15,871 nucleotides of DNA, from contig CAJJIV010000013.1 in the NCBI GenBank assembly GCA_905187655.1, positions 1 through 15,871 on the forward strand. Reading direction: 5' to 3'. Source of the DNA: an uncultured Eubacteriales bacterium. GTDB lineage: Bacteria > Bacillota > Clostridia > Christensenellales > UBA1242. A model generated the notes under the pieces. The model saw only the letters and a list, made by a program, of their open reading frames with translations, did no database searches and was not told the origin of the DNA. Every line of letters begins with the position of its first letter. The stretch's first letter is position 1. Position numbers and translations under genes: made by a program. Below are positions 6,831 to 15,463 of the stretch, piece by piece.

Positions 6831-7766
6831 ATGTCGTTTTCAAATGATGTTAAAGAACAATTATTAAGTCAAAAGTTAGAGGCGGATTGCTGTATGCAAT
6901 CTAGCCTTTGTGCTTTTATTAATTGTCTTGGTAGTTTAGAAATAAATAAAAGTGGTGTAACATTTTCAATAAAAACAGATAATATCGAGATTTTAGAACG
7001 AATACAAGAAATTGTAAATACATTGTACTCAGATAAAATTGAAGAACTTTTTGTTACTAGTCAGACAGTTGGGAAAACTATACTTTATGAGTTTACCGCA
7101 CCAATGAAAGTTGGTACACAAATTTTAAAAGATTGCGGAATAATTGAACTTGATGAAAAAAATATGGTTAATATTAACAGAAGCATAAATCACCATATTA
7201 TTTTAGAAGACTGTTGTAAAATTTGGTACATTAAATCGTGTTTCTTGGCGGTTGGAACAATAAGCATTCCGCAAAATGGATATCACTTTGAAATGGAATT
7301 TGCGTCTAATGATCAAGCGAAAGCTGTAGCTAATTTAATGGGTGAATTTGGGTTTATTACTAGAAAGGTTGAGCGAAACGAAAAATTTGTTGTATATATG
7401 AAAGAATCTGAGTCTATTGCAGACTTTTTGGCTTTTGTTGGAGATACTAAGTCGTATCTTAAATTACAAGAAGAAATTTTAAATAGAGATATGCGAAATT
7501 CAATAAATAGAACTAGTAATTGTATATCTGCAAATATTTCTAAAACGGTTGATGCTAGTGTTGTTCAACTTAAAGCGATTGAAACTATTGAAGATACAAT
7601 TGGCTTAGAAAATTTATCTAATGGGTTAAGAGAAGTTGCAATATTAAGAAAGAATAATCCACAGGCGTCGCTTTCTGAATTGATTAATAGAAGTGAAACC
7701 CCGCTAACAAAGTCCGGATTGAATTACAAACTGAACAAAATAGTTGAAATATCTAAAAATTTATAA
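6831..7766 (+). CDS. whiA: DNA-binding protein WhiA
   Basis: WhiA is a Gram-positive DNA-binding protein: a sporulation regulator in Streptomyces, linked to cell division and metabolism in Bacillus. The 311-residue protein starts with the typical MSFSNDVKEQL. It has an N-terminal domain and a degenerate LAGLIDADG homing-endonuclease-like domain (about 60-215), and ends with a helix-turn-helix (about 265-305: REVAILRKNNP, SELI, LTKSGLNYKLNKI). The family's FLAGGS motif reads FLAVGTISIP here. It lacks evidence of catalytic residues, as expected for WhiA, which no longer cuts DNA. CGGAG (6819-6823) lies 7 bases before the ATG. In most Firmicutes whiA follows rapZ and yvcK; here it directly follows the PHP gene. 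dnaE begins 28 bases after its stop. Confidence 0.94.
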   Translation: MSFSNDVKEQLLSQKLEADCCMQSSLCAFINCLGSLEINKSGVTFSIKTDNIEILERIQEIVNTLYSDKIEELFVTSQTVGKTILYEFTAPMKVGTQILKDCGIIELDEKNMVNINRSINHHIILEDCCKIWYIKSCFLAVGTISIPQNGYHFEMEFASNDQAKAVANLMGEFGFITRKVERNEKFVVYMKESESIADFLAFVGDTKSYLKLQEEILNRDMRNSINRTSNCISANISKTVDASVVQLKAIETIEDTIGLENLSNGLREVAILRKNNPQASLSELINRSETPLTKSGLNYKLNKIVEISKNL

Positions 7767-7794
7767 TACAATTATTTACATAAAGGATAAAAAA

Positions 7795-10700
7795 ATGGGT
7801 AATTTTGTACACTTGCATGTTCACACCGAGTATAGTTTACTAGATGGCGCTGCAAGAATTGAAAAACTTGTTAAAACTTGTAAAGAGTATGGAATGACAG
7901 CGTGTGCTATTACTGACCATGGTAATATGTATGGCTGTATTACTTTTTTTGATGCTTGCAATAAGGTTGGAATTAAGCCAATATTTGGTTGTGAGTTTTA
8001 TGTTGCTGACAATCTTTTTGAAAAAAATGGGAAGAGTAAAAATTCACATTTAATTTTACTTGCAAAAAATCGTACTGGGTACTTAAATCTTTGTGAATTA
8101 AATACTATTGCTTTTAGAGATGGTTTTTATTATAAGCCAAGGATTGATTATAAAACGCTTGAAAAATATAGTGAGGGTGTAATTGCACTTTCTGCTTGTG
8201 TTGCGGGAGATATCCCTCAATATATTATTAAAGGTGAGTATCAAAAAGCAGAAGACCTTGTAGTTTGGTTTAAAAGTGTTTTTAAAGATGATTTTTATCT
8301 TGAAATTCAAAATCATGGTCTTGAAGAAGAAAGAATTGTAAACAGAAAGTTACATGAATATGCTGAAAAGTATAACATAAAATTGGTTGCAACTAACGAT
8401 GTTCACTATATATATAAAGAAGACTCTGTTGTTCAAGATGTTTTGATGTGTGTTCAGATGGGTAAAACTTATGATGATCCAAACCGATTAAAATTTACTG
8501 GTGAAGAGTTTTACTTAAAGAATTATGAAGAAATGGCAAAAGCATTTCCTAATGACCTTGAAGCTCTTGAAACAACAAATGAAATTGCTGAAAAATGCAA
8601 TTATTCATTTAAAGAAGATCATATTGATGAAAATAGATATATGTTCCCTCCATTTGTTCCTCCGGATGGGAAAAGTTGTGTAGATTATTTGTGGGAACTA
8701 GTTAGGGCAGGTGTAAAACGCAGATATGGTGAAGAAACACCGGTTATTAAAGAAAGAGTAGATCGAGAAATGTCGGTTATTGTTAAGCAGGGATTTGCTC
8801 AGTACTTTTTAACCGTGTGGGACTATATTAATGCTGCAAAAAATATGGGAGTTCCGGTTGGGCCAGGGCGTGGCTCGGGTGCTGGTTCAGTAGTTGCTTA
8901 TTGTATAGGAATTACTAACATTGACCCATTTAAATTTGATCTTCTTTTTGAAAGATTTTTGCACACTGAAAGGGTTACCGCACCCGATTTTGATGTCGAC
9001 TTTGCCGATGACCGCAGACAAGATGTTATTGATTATGTTAGAAACAAATATGGTGAAGATAAAGTCGTTAAGATTGTGACATTCGGAACAATGGCGGCGA
9101 AGAACGCAATTAAAGATGTAGGAAGAGTTTTAGGTGTGCCATATAGTGAATTAGACAAAGTTACCAAAAATATTCCTAACATTCCTGCAAAACATCATGA
9201 TGTTATTAAAAAGTCGTTTGGATTTTACAAAGCCAAAGAAGGCGACAAGGACTTTGGTGTGGATTATGCCGTTCCTGAGTTGGTTGAGTTATATAACAGC
9301 AATAGCGATATTAAAAGAGTTGTAGATATTGCTATGAAACTTGAAGGTATGCCAAGACAGTGTTCTACGCATGCTTGCGGTGTTGTAATTGCTTGTGATA
9401 GCATAGATAAATTTATGCCACTATCTAGAAATGGTGATGATCTTACCACTCAGTATAGTATGACTGATATTGAACGATTGGGTCACCTTAAAATGGATTT
9501 TTTGGGTCTTAGGAACTTGAATGATATATCTAAGGCAATCCAATATGTTAAAGAAAACTATGGGGTGGAATTAGATTTTGATAAAATGGGTTATGAAGAC
9601 CCAGAAGTATATAAATTGTTGTCTTCGGGAAATACAAAAGCAATATTTCAGGTAGAAAGTGGAGGTTTCCAAAAATTTTTAAAAGAACTTAAACCAACGT
9701 GCATTGAAGATATTACCGCTGGTGTTTCGCTGTATAGACCCGGACCAATGGACTCTATTCCAAGGTATGTTCACAACAAGCACAACCCAGCAGATGTTAC
9801 CTACGATGACCCAATTTTGGAACCAATTTTAAATGTTACATATGGCTGTATAGTCTATCAGGAACAAGTTATGAGAATTGTTCAAGATATGGCGGGTTAT
9901 ACCTTGGGCCAAGCCGATATGGTTAGGCGAATGATGGGTAAGAAGAAACTAGAAGCGATGCAAAAAGAAAAAACGGTATTTTTGTATGGCAAGCCAGCAG
10001 AAAATGGCAAACCTGCTATAGATGGAGCAATAAAGCGTGGTGTTAAAAAAGAAGTTGCCGAGAAAATTTGGGGTGAAATGGAAAGCTTTGCTTCCTACGC
10101 CTTTAATAAGTCTCATGCGGCAGCGTATAGTATAATTACTTATGAAACAGCTTATCTTAAGTGTTATTATGAGCCCGAATTTTTGACTGCGGTGTTAAAT
10201 AACCGAATAACAAATGCCGATGAAATTAAGAACTATATTAATCATGCAAAAGATGAAAAGATTGAGGTTTTGCCACCTGATATTAATAAAAGTCAAACGT
10301 ATTTTAGTGTTAAAGACAAAAAAATTAGATTTGGTTTGGCTGCAATTAAGGGCATTGGCGAGTCTATGTGTGATATGATTGTTGCTGAGCGTGAACAGAA
10401 TGGCGAATTTAAAAACTTTTCAGACTTTTTGTGTAGATGCTATAAGTATGGTGTTAACAAAAGAGTTATTGAAGGCTTTATTTTTGCTGGTGCTTTTGAT
10501 TGTTTTGGTGTGTATAGATCGCAAATTTATGCTGTTTATGATCAAGCCTTAAAACAAGTATCTGATCTAAAAAAGAGAACTTCGCTTGGACAAATTTCAC
10601 TTTTTGGTGAAGATGAGATAATTGATGTTACCTTTCCTAAACTGAACGAGTACGATAACTTTCAAAAATTAAAACGAGAGAAGGAAGTAATTGGAATTTA

Positions 10701-11370
10701 TATTTCAGGTCACCCGCTTGATGCATATAGAGATAAGTTTAAAAATTATACCTTTAATTCTAGTATGATTGCCGAAGAAGAACCTGAAGAATCAGCGGAA
10801 GAAACAGATGAAGAAGCAATTACAAACAATTATGGTATTGAAGATGGAGCTAAAGTTACTGCAGGCGGTGTGATTAATGTTATCAACAAAGTTTATACTA
10901 AGGCAGGCAACAAAGCAATGGCCGTATTAGAGCTTGAAGACCTTTATGGAACATTCAGTGTTCTTGTGTTTAATAAACTTTATGAGCAAATAAAAAATGA
11001 ACTTGCAACTGACAAAATTGTATCTATTAGTGGAAAGTTTAGTGTAAGAGAAGGTGAAAGACCAATAATTGTTGCAGAAAAGCTTGAATTTTGGAACATT
11101 GTTATAAAAGACTCGCTTGCACTTCAAGCCGAGCAAGAACAAAAAGAGCAAGAAGAAAAGGCAACAAAATTATACCTTAGGTATAATATAGAAGATGAAA
11201 GGTTGGACAATATTGTTGAAGATATACTAACTCGGCAAGAGGGCACATCTCCTGTATTTGTTCAGTCTAATGGCAATTTATATAATATGCATATTAATAC
11301 AACAATAACTACGGCGTTAGTTGCTGAACTTAAAGCCGAACTTGGCGAAGAAAATGTAAAAATAAAGTAA
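7795..11370 (+). CDS. dnaE: DNA polymerase III subunit alpha, DnaE type
   Basis: This is a C-family replicative DNA polymerase of 1191 residues. The N-terminal PHP domain (about 1-270) begins HLHVHTEYSLLDG and keeps the metal-binding set visible as H8/H10, TDH, CEF, SHL, SAC and NDVH, so it could retain nuclease or pyrophosphatase activity. The polymerase core has GPGRGSGAGS and the catalytic aspartates D400 and D402 in PDFDVDF plus D568 in KMDFLGL. A clamp-binding motif QISLF is at 933-937, then an acidic linker (993-1007) and an OB-fold near 1020-1100. The acidic linker stands out: 10 of 15 residues are Asp or Glu. The ATG at 7795 has AAAGGA (7782-7787) 7 bases upstream; a longer in-frame start at 7744 would overlap whiA and precede the PHP motif by 17 unrelated residues. 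Firmicutes usually also have PolC, not seen here. Confidence 0.97.
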   Translation: MGNFVHLHVHTEYSLLDGAARIEKLVKTCKEYGMTACAITDHGNMYGCITFFDACNKVGIKPIFGCEFYVADNLFEKNGKSKNSHLILLAKNRTGYLNLCELNTIAFRDGFYYKPRIDYKTLEKYSEGVIALSACVAGDIPQYIIKGEYQKAEDLVVWFKSVFKDDFYLEIQNHGLEEERIVNRKLHEYAEKYNIKLVATNDVHYIYKEDSVVQDVLMCVQMGKTYDDPNRLKFTGEEFYLKNYEEMAKAFPNDLEALETTNEIAEKCNYSFKEDHIDENRYMFPPFVPPDGKSCVDYLWELVRAGVKRRYGEETPVIKERVDREMSVIVKQGFAQYFLTVWDYINAAKNMGVPVGPGRGSGAGSVVAYCIGITNIDPFKFDLLFERFLHTERVTAPDFDVDFADDRRQDVIDYVRNKYGEDKVVKIVTFGTMAAKNAIKDVGRVLGVPYSELDKVTKNIPNIPAKHHDVIKKSFGFYKAKEGDKDFGVDYAVPELVELYNSNSDIKRVVDIAMKLEGMPRQCSTHACGVVIACDSIDKFMPLSRNGDDLTTQYSMTDIERLGHLKMDFLGLRNLNDISKAIQYVKENYGVELDFDKMGYEDPEVYKLLSSGNTKAIFQVESGGFQKFLKELKPTCIEDITAGVSLYRPGPMDSIPRYVHNKHNPADVTYDDPILEPILNVTYGCIVYQEQVMRIVQDMAGYTLGQADMVRRMMGKKKLEAMQKEKTVFLYGKPAENGKPAIDGAIKRGVKKEVAEKIWGEMESFASYAFNKSHAAAYSIITYETAYLKCYYEPEFLTAVLNNRITNADEIKNYINHAKDEKIEVLPPDINKSQTYFSVKDKKIRFGLAAIKGIGESMCDMIVAEREQNGEFKNFSDFLCRCYKYGVNKRVIEGFIFAGAFDCFGVYRSQIYAVYDQALKQVSDLKKRTSLGQISLFGEDEIIDVTFPKLNEYDNFQKLKREKEVIGIYISGHPLDAYRDKFKNYTFNSSMIAEEEPEESAEETDEEAITNNYGIEDGAKVTAGGVINVINKVYTKAGNKAMAVLELEDLYGTFSVLVFNKLYEQIKNELATDKIVSISGKFSVREGERPIIVAEKLEFWNIVIKDSLALQAEQEQKEQEEKATKLYLRYNIEDERLDNIVEDILTRQEGTSPVFVQSNGNLYNMHINTTITTALVAELKAELGEENVKIK

Positions 11371-11385
11371 TTAAGAGGTTTGTTT

Positions 11386-12345
11386 ATGAAAAAAATTGCA
11401 GTTTTAACAAGTGGGGGCGATGCTCCTGGAATGAATGCTTGTATTAGGGCAATTGTAAGGGCTGGGCTAGATTCTGGGGACAAAATTATTGGAGTTAAAG
11501 AAGGTTATCAGGGGTTAATTGATGGTAAATTTGTTAACCTGGGACTTAGAGATGTTGGGAACATTATTCAGCAAGGTGGAACAATGCTAAAGACCTCTAG
11601 ATGTGCTGAATTTATGACTCCTGAAGGCTTTAATAAAGCAGTTTACAATTGCAAAAAAGAGGGCTTTGATGGTGTAATAATTATTGGTGGTAATGGTTCT
11701 CTTAGGGGTGCGGTTGAACTTAAAAATGCAGGTGTCAATGTTATTGGGCTTCCTGGAACAATTGACAATGACCTTGGTTATACTGATTTTACTTTGGGTT
11801 TTGATACAGCTGTTAATACAGTTACCAACTTGCTAAACAATGTAAGAGATACATCGGCGGCGCATCAAAGAGTTTGTGTAGTAGAAGTTATGGGCAGAAA
11901 ATGTGGAGATATTGCTTTATATAGCGGAATTGCTTCTGGTGCAGAAGAAATTATTTTGCCAGAAGTGAAAACCGATTATAATGAGGTATGTCATAAACTT
12001 CTTAAAAGTGCAAAATCTGGCAAGTTGAGTTCTATTATTGTTGTTGCTGAAGGTGCGGCTAAGAGCGATGAAATTGCAAAATTAATTGAAGAAAAGACAG
12101 GACTTGAAACAAAAAGTGTTGTTATTGGGCATTTGCAACGAGGTGGAAGCCCTAGTATGGCAGATCGTGTTTTTGCAAGCAGAATTGGAGTTGAAGCCGT
12201 TAACCTTATTGACCAAGGAAAAGGTGGGCTTGCTGTTGGAAGCAGAAATGGAAAAATAATAAGCGAAGATATTGAAAAAGCGGTTAAAACGGTTAATACT
12301 TTTGATAAACAAACTTACGAAATTAATAAAAGAATATCTATTTAA
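11386..12345 (+). CDS. pfkA: ATP-dependent 6-phosphofructokinase
   Basis: PfkA phosphorylates fructose 6-phosphate to fructose 1,6-bisphosphate, the committed step of glycolysis. The 319-residue length equals that of Bacillus-type PfkA. Visible motifs are the ATP-binding TSGGDAPGMNA, effector-site R21 and R25, R72, the PGTIDND loop with Gly124, catalytic base D127 and D129, the substrate-binding MGR, and HLQRGGSP. Gly104 and Gly124 indicate ATP rather than pyrophosphate as donor. Asp103, which helps bind Mg-ATP in the E. coli and Bacillus enzymes (GGDGS), is Asn here (GGNGS, codon at 11692-11694). AGAGG (11374-11378) lies 7 bases before the ATG at 11386; the in-frame TTG at 11380 is too close to it. 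pyk, its common operon partner, does not follow; an unrecognised TPR-like gene does. Confidence 0.96.
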   Translation: MKKIAVLTSGGDAPGMNACIRAIVRAGLDSGDKIIGVKEGYQGLIDGKFVNLGLRDVGNIIQQGGTMLKTSRCAEFMTPEGFNKAVYNCKKEGFDGVIIIGGNGSLRGAVELKNAGVNVIGLPGTIDNDLGYTDFTLGFDTAVNTVTNLLNNVRDTSAAHQRVCVVEVMGRKCGDIALYSGIASGAEEIILPEVKTDYNEVCHKLLKSAKSGKLSSIIVVAEGAAKSDEIAKLIEEKTGLETKSVVIGHLQRGGSPSMADRVFASRIGVEAVNLIDQGKGGLAVGSRNGKIISEDIEKAVKTVNTFDKQTYEINKRISI

Positions 12346-12354
12346 GGAAAAACG

Positions 12355-14046
12355 TTGGCTAAGAAAAAAAATAAAGGTAGTATTTTAAATTTAAAAACTG
12401 ACAATGAAAAGTTGATTGGTGAAATGATAACAAAAGCTGAAAGTGGAGATTTTTACTCAGCTTTCGTTTGTTATTCAAGAATTGAAGAAGATAAAAAATA
12501 TATGGCATTGCCTTTTATATCAGGAATTTATTCTAAACTTAATGCGGTTAACTACGAAGTTGATTCTCTTTTAAAACTATTAACTTATCCAAAGTTTAAA
12601 GATTATAATCCGCAGGCACTACTTTACCGTGTATATAATTTCTTTAATTCTTTTATGGGGCTTGAAGTTTATGAACATTATGAACAATTGCTTAAGAAGA
12701 ATTTTAAAAATACTCCGCAAGCTTTTTTACTTGAAGGTGAAACAAAGTCTAATTTGCCGTTTGAACATTTAAGGCTTGTTGATGATAATGGAAAATTTTA
12801 TTACGAACAAGCTTTAATTTGTTTAAAGTCGGACAATTTAGAGGGCGCAAATAAATGGCTTAAAAAAATTAAACCAACTGATGAATATTTTTATAGAGCA
12901 AAAAATTTACAATCTATTATAAATTTAATGGTAGGCAGGATAGATGAGGCTGAAAAAGTTTGTTTAGAATTGCTTGACTATGGCGGAAACAATAGCGAGG
13001 CGCTTGCCTCTCTTATGCAAATTGCAAAATTAAATCCAGAAAGAAAAAAAGAAATTTATGAGCGTATAATTAATGCTAATGATTGTGGGAATTTAAGTTC
13101 TAAATTAGTTAAGGCAGATTGTTATTTAGAAAATGGCGATTTTGAAAATGCTATTTTAATTTTAGAAACAGTTAAGGGAAACAGTAGATTTGAAGAAAAT
13201 TTTTTAGATAAATTATCCAATTTATATTTATTAAATGGAAATAAGCAAAAAGCGGAATATTACCTTAAAATTTTAGTTGCTATTTACCCCAAAAATTTTA
13301 GAGCAAGGTTTGCACTGAAAAAATTGAGCAAAACGAGCGGAACAAAAGTTACCGAAAGTGTTTTGGGTGGCAAAATAAAAAATGAACTTTCAACCTTTTT
13401 TAATTTATCGCATACCAATTTCTTGGCACTAGATGAAAGAGAGTTACAGTATTATTTTTGTATTGCCAGGTTTTATGGTGGTATTGAAAAATTTAAGCAG
13501 TTATGCCTAATTTATTTAACATCTACTAAGGCGACAAAGGTGCTTATGGATGGTTTAATTGAAGTTGAAACATCGGAGAAATACCGTCAAATTTTGCTTT
13601 CCACCATAATTCAAGCAGGAGTAAAGGGTAAATTTTATTGTTTAGTTATAGGAAAGTTACGAGAGCTTGAAATTGAATACCCTAAAACTTTGTATAACGA
13701 GTTTATTGTTTCGGAAGCAAATTTACAAAATTTAGAAGAGAGTAAGGTTAAAGATATATCTTTTATTACACATTTAATAAATTGTTTTAGCCAGGCATAT
13801 TCACTTTGTTTGTATAGTGGATTTGATATGAAGAATTTTGGAAAATTAAGCGACAAACTTTCAAAAGCGTTAATTGCCTTAGATGAAGTCGGTCGTGATA
13901 TGTTTAGCAGTATTGATAATTGTGTTTTTGCTTTTTGTTATAACTACAACAAGTGTTTTGCCGAGAGGCAGTTTGTTCAATTATTTGTTGATATTTCGGA
14001 AGAAATGAGGGGTAAAATTATTAGTTTTATAAATTTTGAAGTTTAA
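12355..14046 (+). CDS. Uncharacterised TPR-like repeat protein
   Basis: I do not recognise a named family for this 563-residue protein. It has a lysine-rich start (AKKKNKG), no signal peptide and no membrane segment, so it should be cytoplasmic. From about residue 140 to 330 it has helical-pair repeats of TPR character, for example YYEQALICLKSDNLEGANKW, GRIDEAEKVCLELL, ENGDFENAILILETV and NGNKQKAEYYLKILVAIYP. The C-terminal third is helical, with no motif I recognise. A scaffold or protein-binding role is a guess from the repeats. Translation starts at TTG with AAGGA (12344-12348) 6 bases upstream; that ribosome site overlaps the pfkA stop, so the two genes are tightly coupled. It is last in the operon and is followed by a terminator. 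Confidence 0.8.
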   Translation: MAKKKNKGSILNLKTDNEKLIGEMITKAESGDFYSAFVCYSRIEEDKKYMALPFISGIYSKLNAVNYEVDSLLKLLTYPKFKDYNPQALLYRVYNFFNSFMGLEVYEHYEQLLKKNFKNTPQAFLLEGETKSNLPFEHLRLVDDNGKFYYEQALICLKSDNLEGANKWLKKIKPTDEYFYRAKNLQSIINLMVGRIDEAEKVCLELLDYGGNNSEALASLMQIAKLNPERKKEIYERIINANDCGNLSSKLVKADCYLENGDFENAILILETVKGNSRFEENFLDKLSNLYLLNGNKQKAEYYLKILVAIYPKNFRARFALKKLSKTSGTKVTESVLGGKIKNELSTFFNLSHTNFLALDERELQYYFCIARFYGGIEKFKQLCLIYLTSTKATKVLMDGLIEVETSEKYRQILLSTIIQAGVKGKFYCLVIGKLRELEIEYPKTLYNEFIVSEANLQNLEESKVKDISFITHLINCFSQAYSLCLYSGFDMKNFGKLSDKLSKALIALDEVGRDMFSSIDNCVFAFCYNYNKCFAERQFVQLFVDISEEMRGKIISFINFEV

Positions 14047-14050
14047 CATA

Positions 14051-14086
14051 AATGGCATTAATTGGAAATTAATTAGTGCCATTTTC
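14051..14086 (+). terminator. Strong intrinsic terminator ending the murB-dnaE-pfkA operon
   Basis: Bases 14051-14063 pair with 14071-14083 (13 pairs, one T-G wobble at 14058/14076), and the T-rich tail TTTTCTTATTT follows. It starts 4 bases after the stop of the TPR-like gene. This is the longest stem in the window. Confidence 0.88.
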
Positions 14087-14118
14087 TTATTTGCCAATCA
14101 ATTGTAAAGTGTATTTGT

Positions 14119-14147
14119 TTGATTTTATATTTTTATTGTGATAATAT
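14119..14147 (+). promoter_or_regulatory. Probable promoter for the yigZ-recX-acpS unit
   Basis: TTGATT (14119-14124) and TAATAT (14142-14147) are 17 bases apart, and an overlapping extended -10 TGTGATAAT (14137-14145) is an alternative. The region is very AT-rich, so the exact boxes are uncertain. Its place between a strong terminator and the GTG start at 14182 makes a promoter here likely. The rest of the 14047-14181 gap holds only the terminator. Confidence 0.55.
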
Positions 14148-14181
14148 TATATATAAGTAAATTTAGGAGCAAATTTAACTA

Positions 14182-14838
14182 GTGGCAGAAGAAAGGTCTT
14201 TTAATATTGTTGCAAACGAAATTTGTGTACAATACGAAGAAAAAAAGTCCAAATTCTTGGGCTACTCTAAGTATGTCCGCACCGAAGAAGATGTTAATAC
14301 CTTTTTACGATTGGTTAAAGAATCTCACCCAAATGCAACACATATTACTTACGCATATATAATGGGTCAGCATAGTGAATTTTCTAAAAATAATGATGAT
14401 GGGGAGCCGGCTGGCACGGCTGGTATGCCAATATTAGAAGCCATAAAAAAGAAAAAACTTACAAACACGTTGGTTGTAGTTGTTAGGTACTTTGGTGGTA
14501 AGGAACTTGGCAGAAGTGGGTTATATAAAGCATATAACAAGACAGCCATTGAGACGTTAGATAATGCTGGTTCTTACCTTATGATGGAATGTTGCGTGTT
14601 TGAGTTTAGATTTACTTATAACGATTTTTCTAAAGTGGGTGGGTATTTTAGAGACAAAAGTTTCCCAATTTTAAATCAGGATTACTCTGATGTTGTTAGG
14701 GTAGAAGTGGCTTTTCCTGCCTACCGTGAACAAGTTGTATTTAGTGAAATTAAGACCATACTTGGTGGTAGGTTTATGAATAATAAATTACGCAATGCTT
14801 ATTTTAGATTTGAGCAAGATGTGCGAAAAAAATGGTAA
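14182..14838 (+). CDS. YigZ/YvyE (IMPACT/UPF0029) family protein
   Basis: This 218-residue protein belongs to the YigZ/IMPACT family, called YvyE in Bacillus subtilis. The N-terminal family signature is clear: DDGEPAGTAGMPILEA (about residues 72-87) followed by VVVVRYFGGKELGRSGL. The C-terminal part (about 140-210) fits the ferredoxin-like domain seen in bacterial members. The molecular role is not firmly established; the fold suggests nucleic acid or ribosome-linked binding, and the eukaryotic relative IMPACT acts in translational control. The GTG at 14182 is the first start after an in-frame TAA (14176-14178); AGGAG (14165-14169) lies 12 bases upstream, a rather long spacing. The likely recX start is 4 bases after the stop. 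Confidence 0.93.
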   Translation: MAEERSFNIVANEICVQYEEKKSKFLGYSKYVRTEEDVNTFLRLVKESHPNATHITYAYIMGQHSEFSKNNDDGEPAGTAGMPILEAIKKKKLTNTLVVVVRYFGGKELGRSGLYKAYNKTAIETLDNAGSYLMMECCVFEFRFTYNDFSKVGGYFRDKSFPILNQDYSDVVRVEVAFPAYREQVVFSEIKTILGGRFMNNKLRNAYFRFEQDVRKKW

Positions 14839-14842
14839 AAAT

Positions 14843-15463
14843 ATGGGAATTATAACAAGTTTATCTCTTCAAAAAAACAAGACTAGAGCAAATATATACC
14901 TAGATGGAAAGTTTGTGTGTGGCTTAGACAATGAAACCATTGTTAAAAACCGCCTTAAAGTTGGAGAAGAAATATCTTCTGAAAGTTTAGAGAAAATGCA
15001 GTTAGAAAGTGAGGTGAATAAGGCATTTGAAAAAGCATTAAGCCTTATTGAAAGGCAGTTGTATTCTAAAAAACAACTTGAAATAAAACTTAAAGAAAAG
15101 GGATATTTACCTGAAACTATTAATATTGCACTAAATAAGCTGGCAGAGTATGGGTACCTTAATGATGCTTTGTTTGCACAAAATTATGCTAGTGTTAGCA
15201 AAAACAAAAGCCGTAAAGAAATTAAATATAAATTGATGCAAAAAGGAATAAATGCAAATACTATTGATGAAGTGGTAAATAAAATAGATACTGAAACCGA
15301 ACGAGATAATGCTGTTGCAATTGCAGAAAAATATATGAGGCGTAAGGAAAATACAAAAGAAAACATAAATAAGCTTTTTGCATATTTAATTGGCAAAGGG
15401 TTTGCAATAGATGATGCAAAATTTGCAATAAAAAAATATAATAAGGAGATTGATTATGATTAA
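14843..15463 (+). CDS. recX: Regulatory protein RecX
   Basis: RecX binds RecA filaments and modulates recombination and the SOS response. The 206-residue protein begins MGIITSLSLQKNKTRANIYLDG, which matches the usual RecX opening in Firmicutes. It is made of repeated three-helix units: ALSLIERQLYSKKQLEIKL then KGYLPETINIALNKLAEYGY, LNDALFAQNY, SRKEIKYKLMQKGI and a final KLFAYLIGKGF unit. The ATG at 14843 is chosen from this family start although only a weak ribosome site is visible; an in-frame ATG at 14819 inside the preceding gene is an alternative. The 4-base gap after the YigZ-family gene suggests coupled translation. The end overlaps acpS by 8 bases. No recA or lexA is in the window. Confidence 0.92.
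   Translation: MGIITSLSLQKNKTRANIYLDGKFVCGLDNETIVKNRLKVGEEISSESLEKMQLESEVNKAFEKALSLIERQLYSKKQLEIKLKEKGYLPETINIALNKLAEYGYLNDALFAQNYASVSKNKSRKEIKYKLMQKGINANTIDEVVNKIDTETERDNAVAIAEKYMRRKENTKENINKLFAYLIGKGFAIDDAKFAIKKYNKEIDYD

Noticed and set aside
7744..7794. A longer dnaE starting at 7744 inside whiA
   Set aside because: The added 17 residues are unlike any DnaE start, and AAAGGA 7 bases before ATG 7795 gives the usual opening MGNFVHLHVHTEYS.
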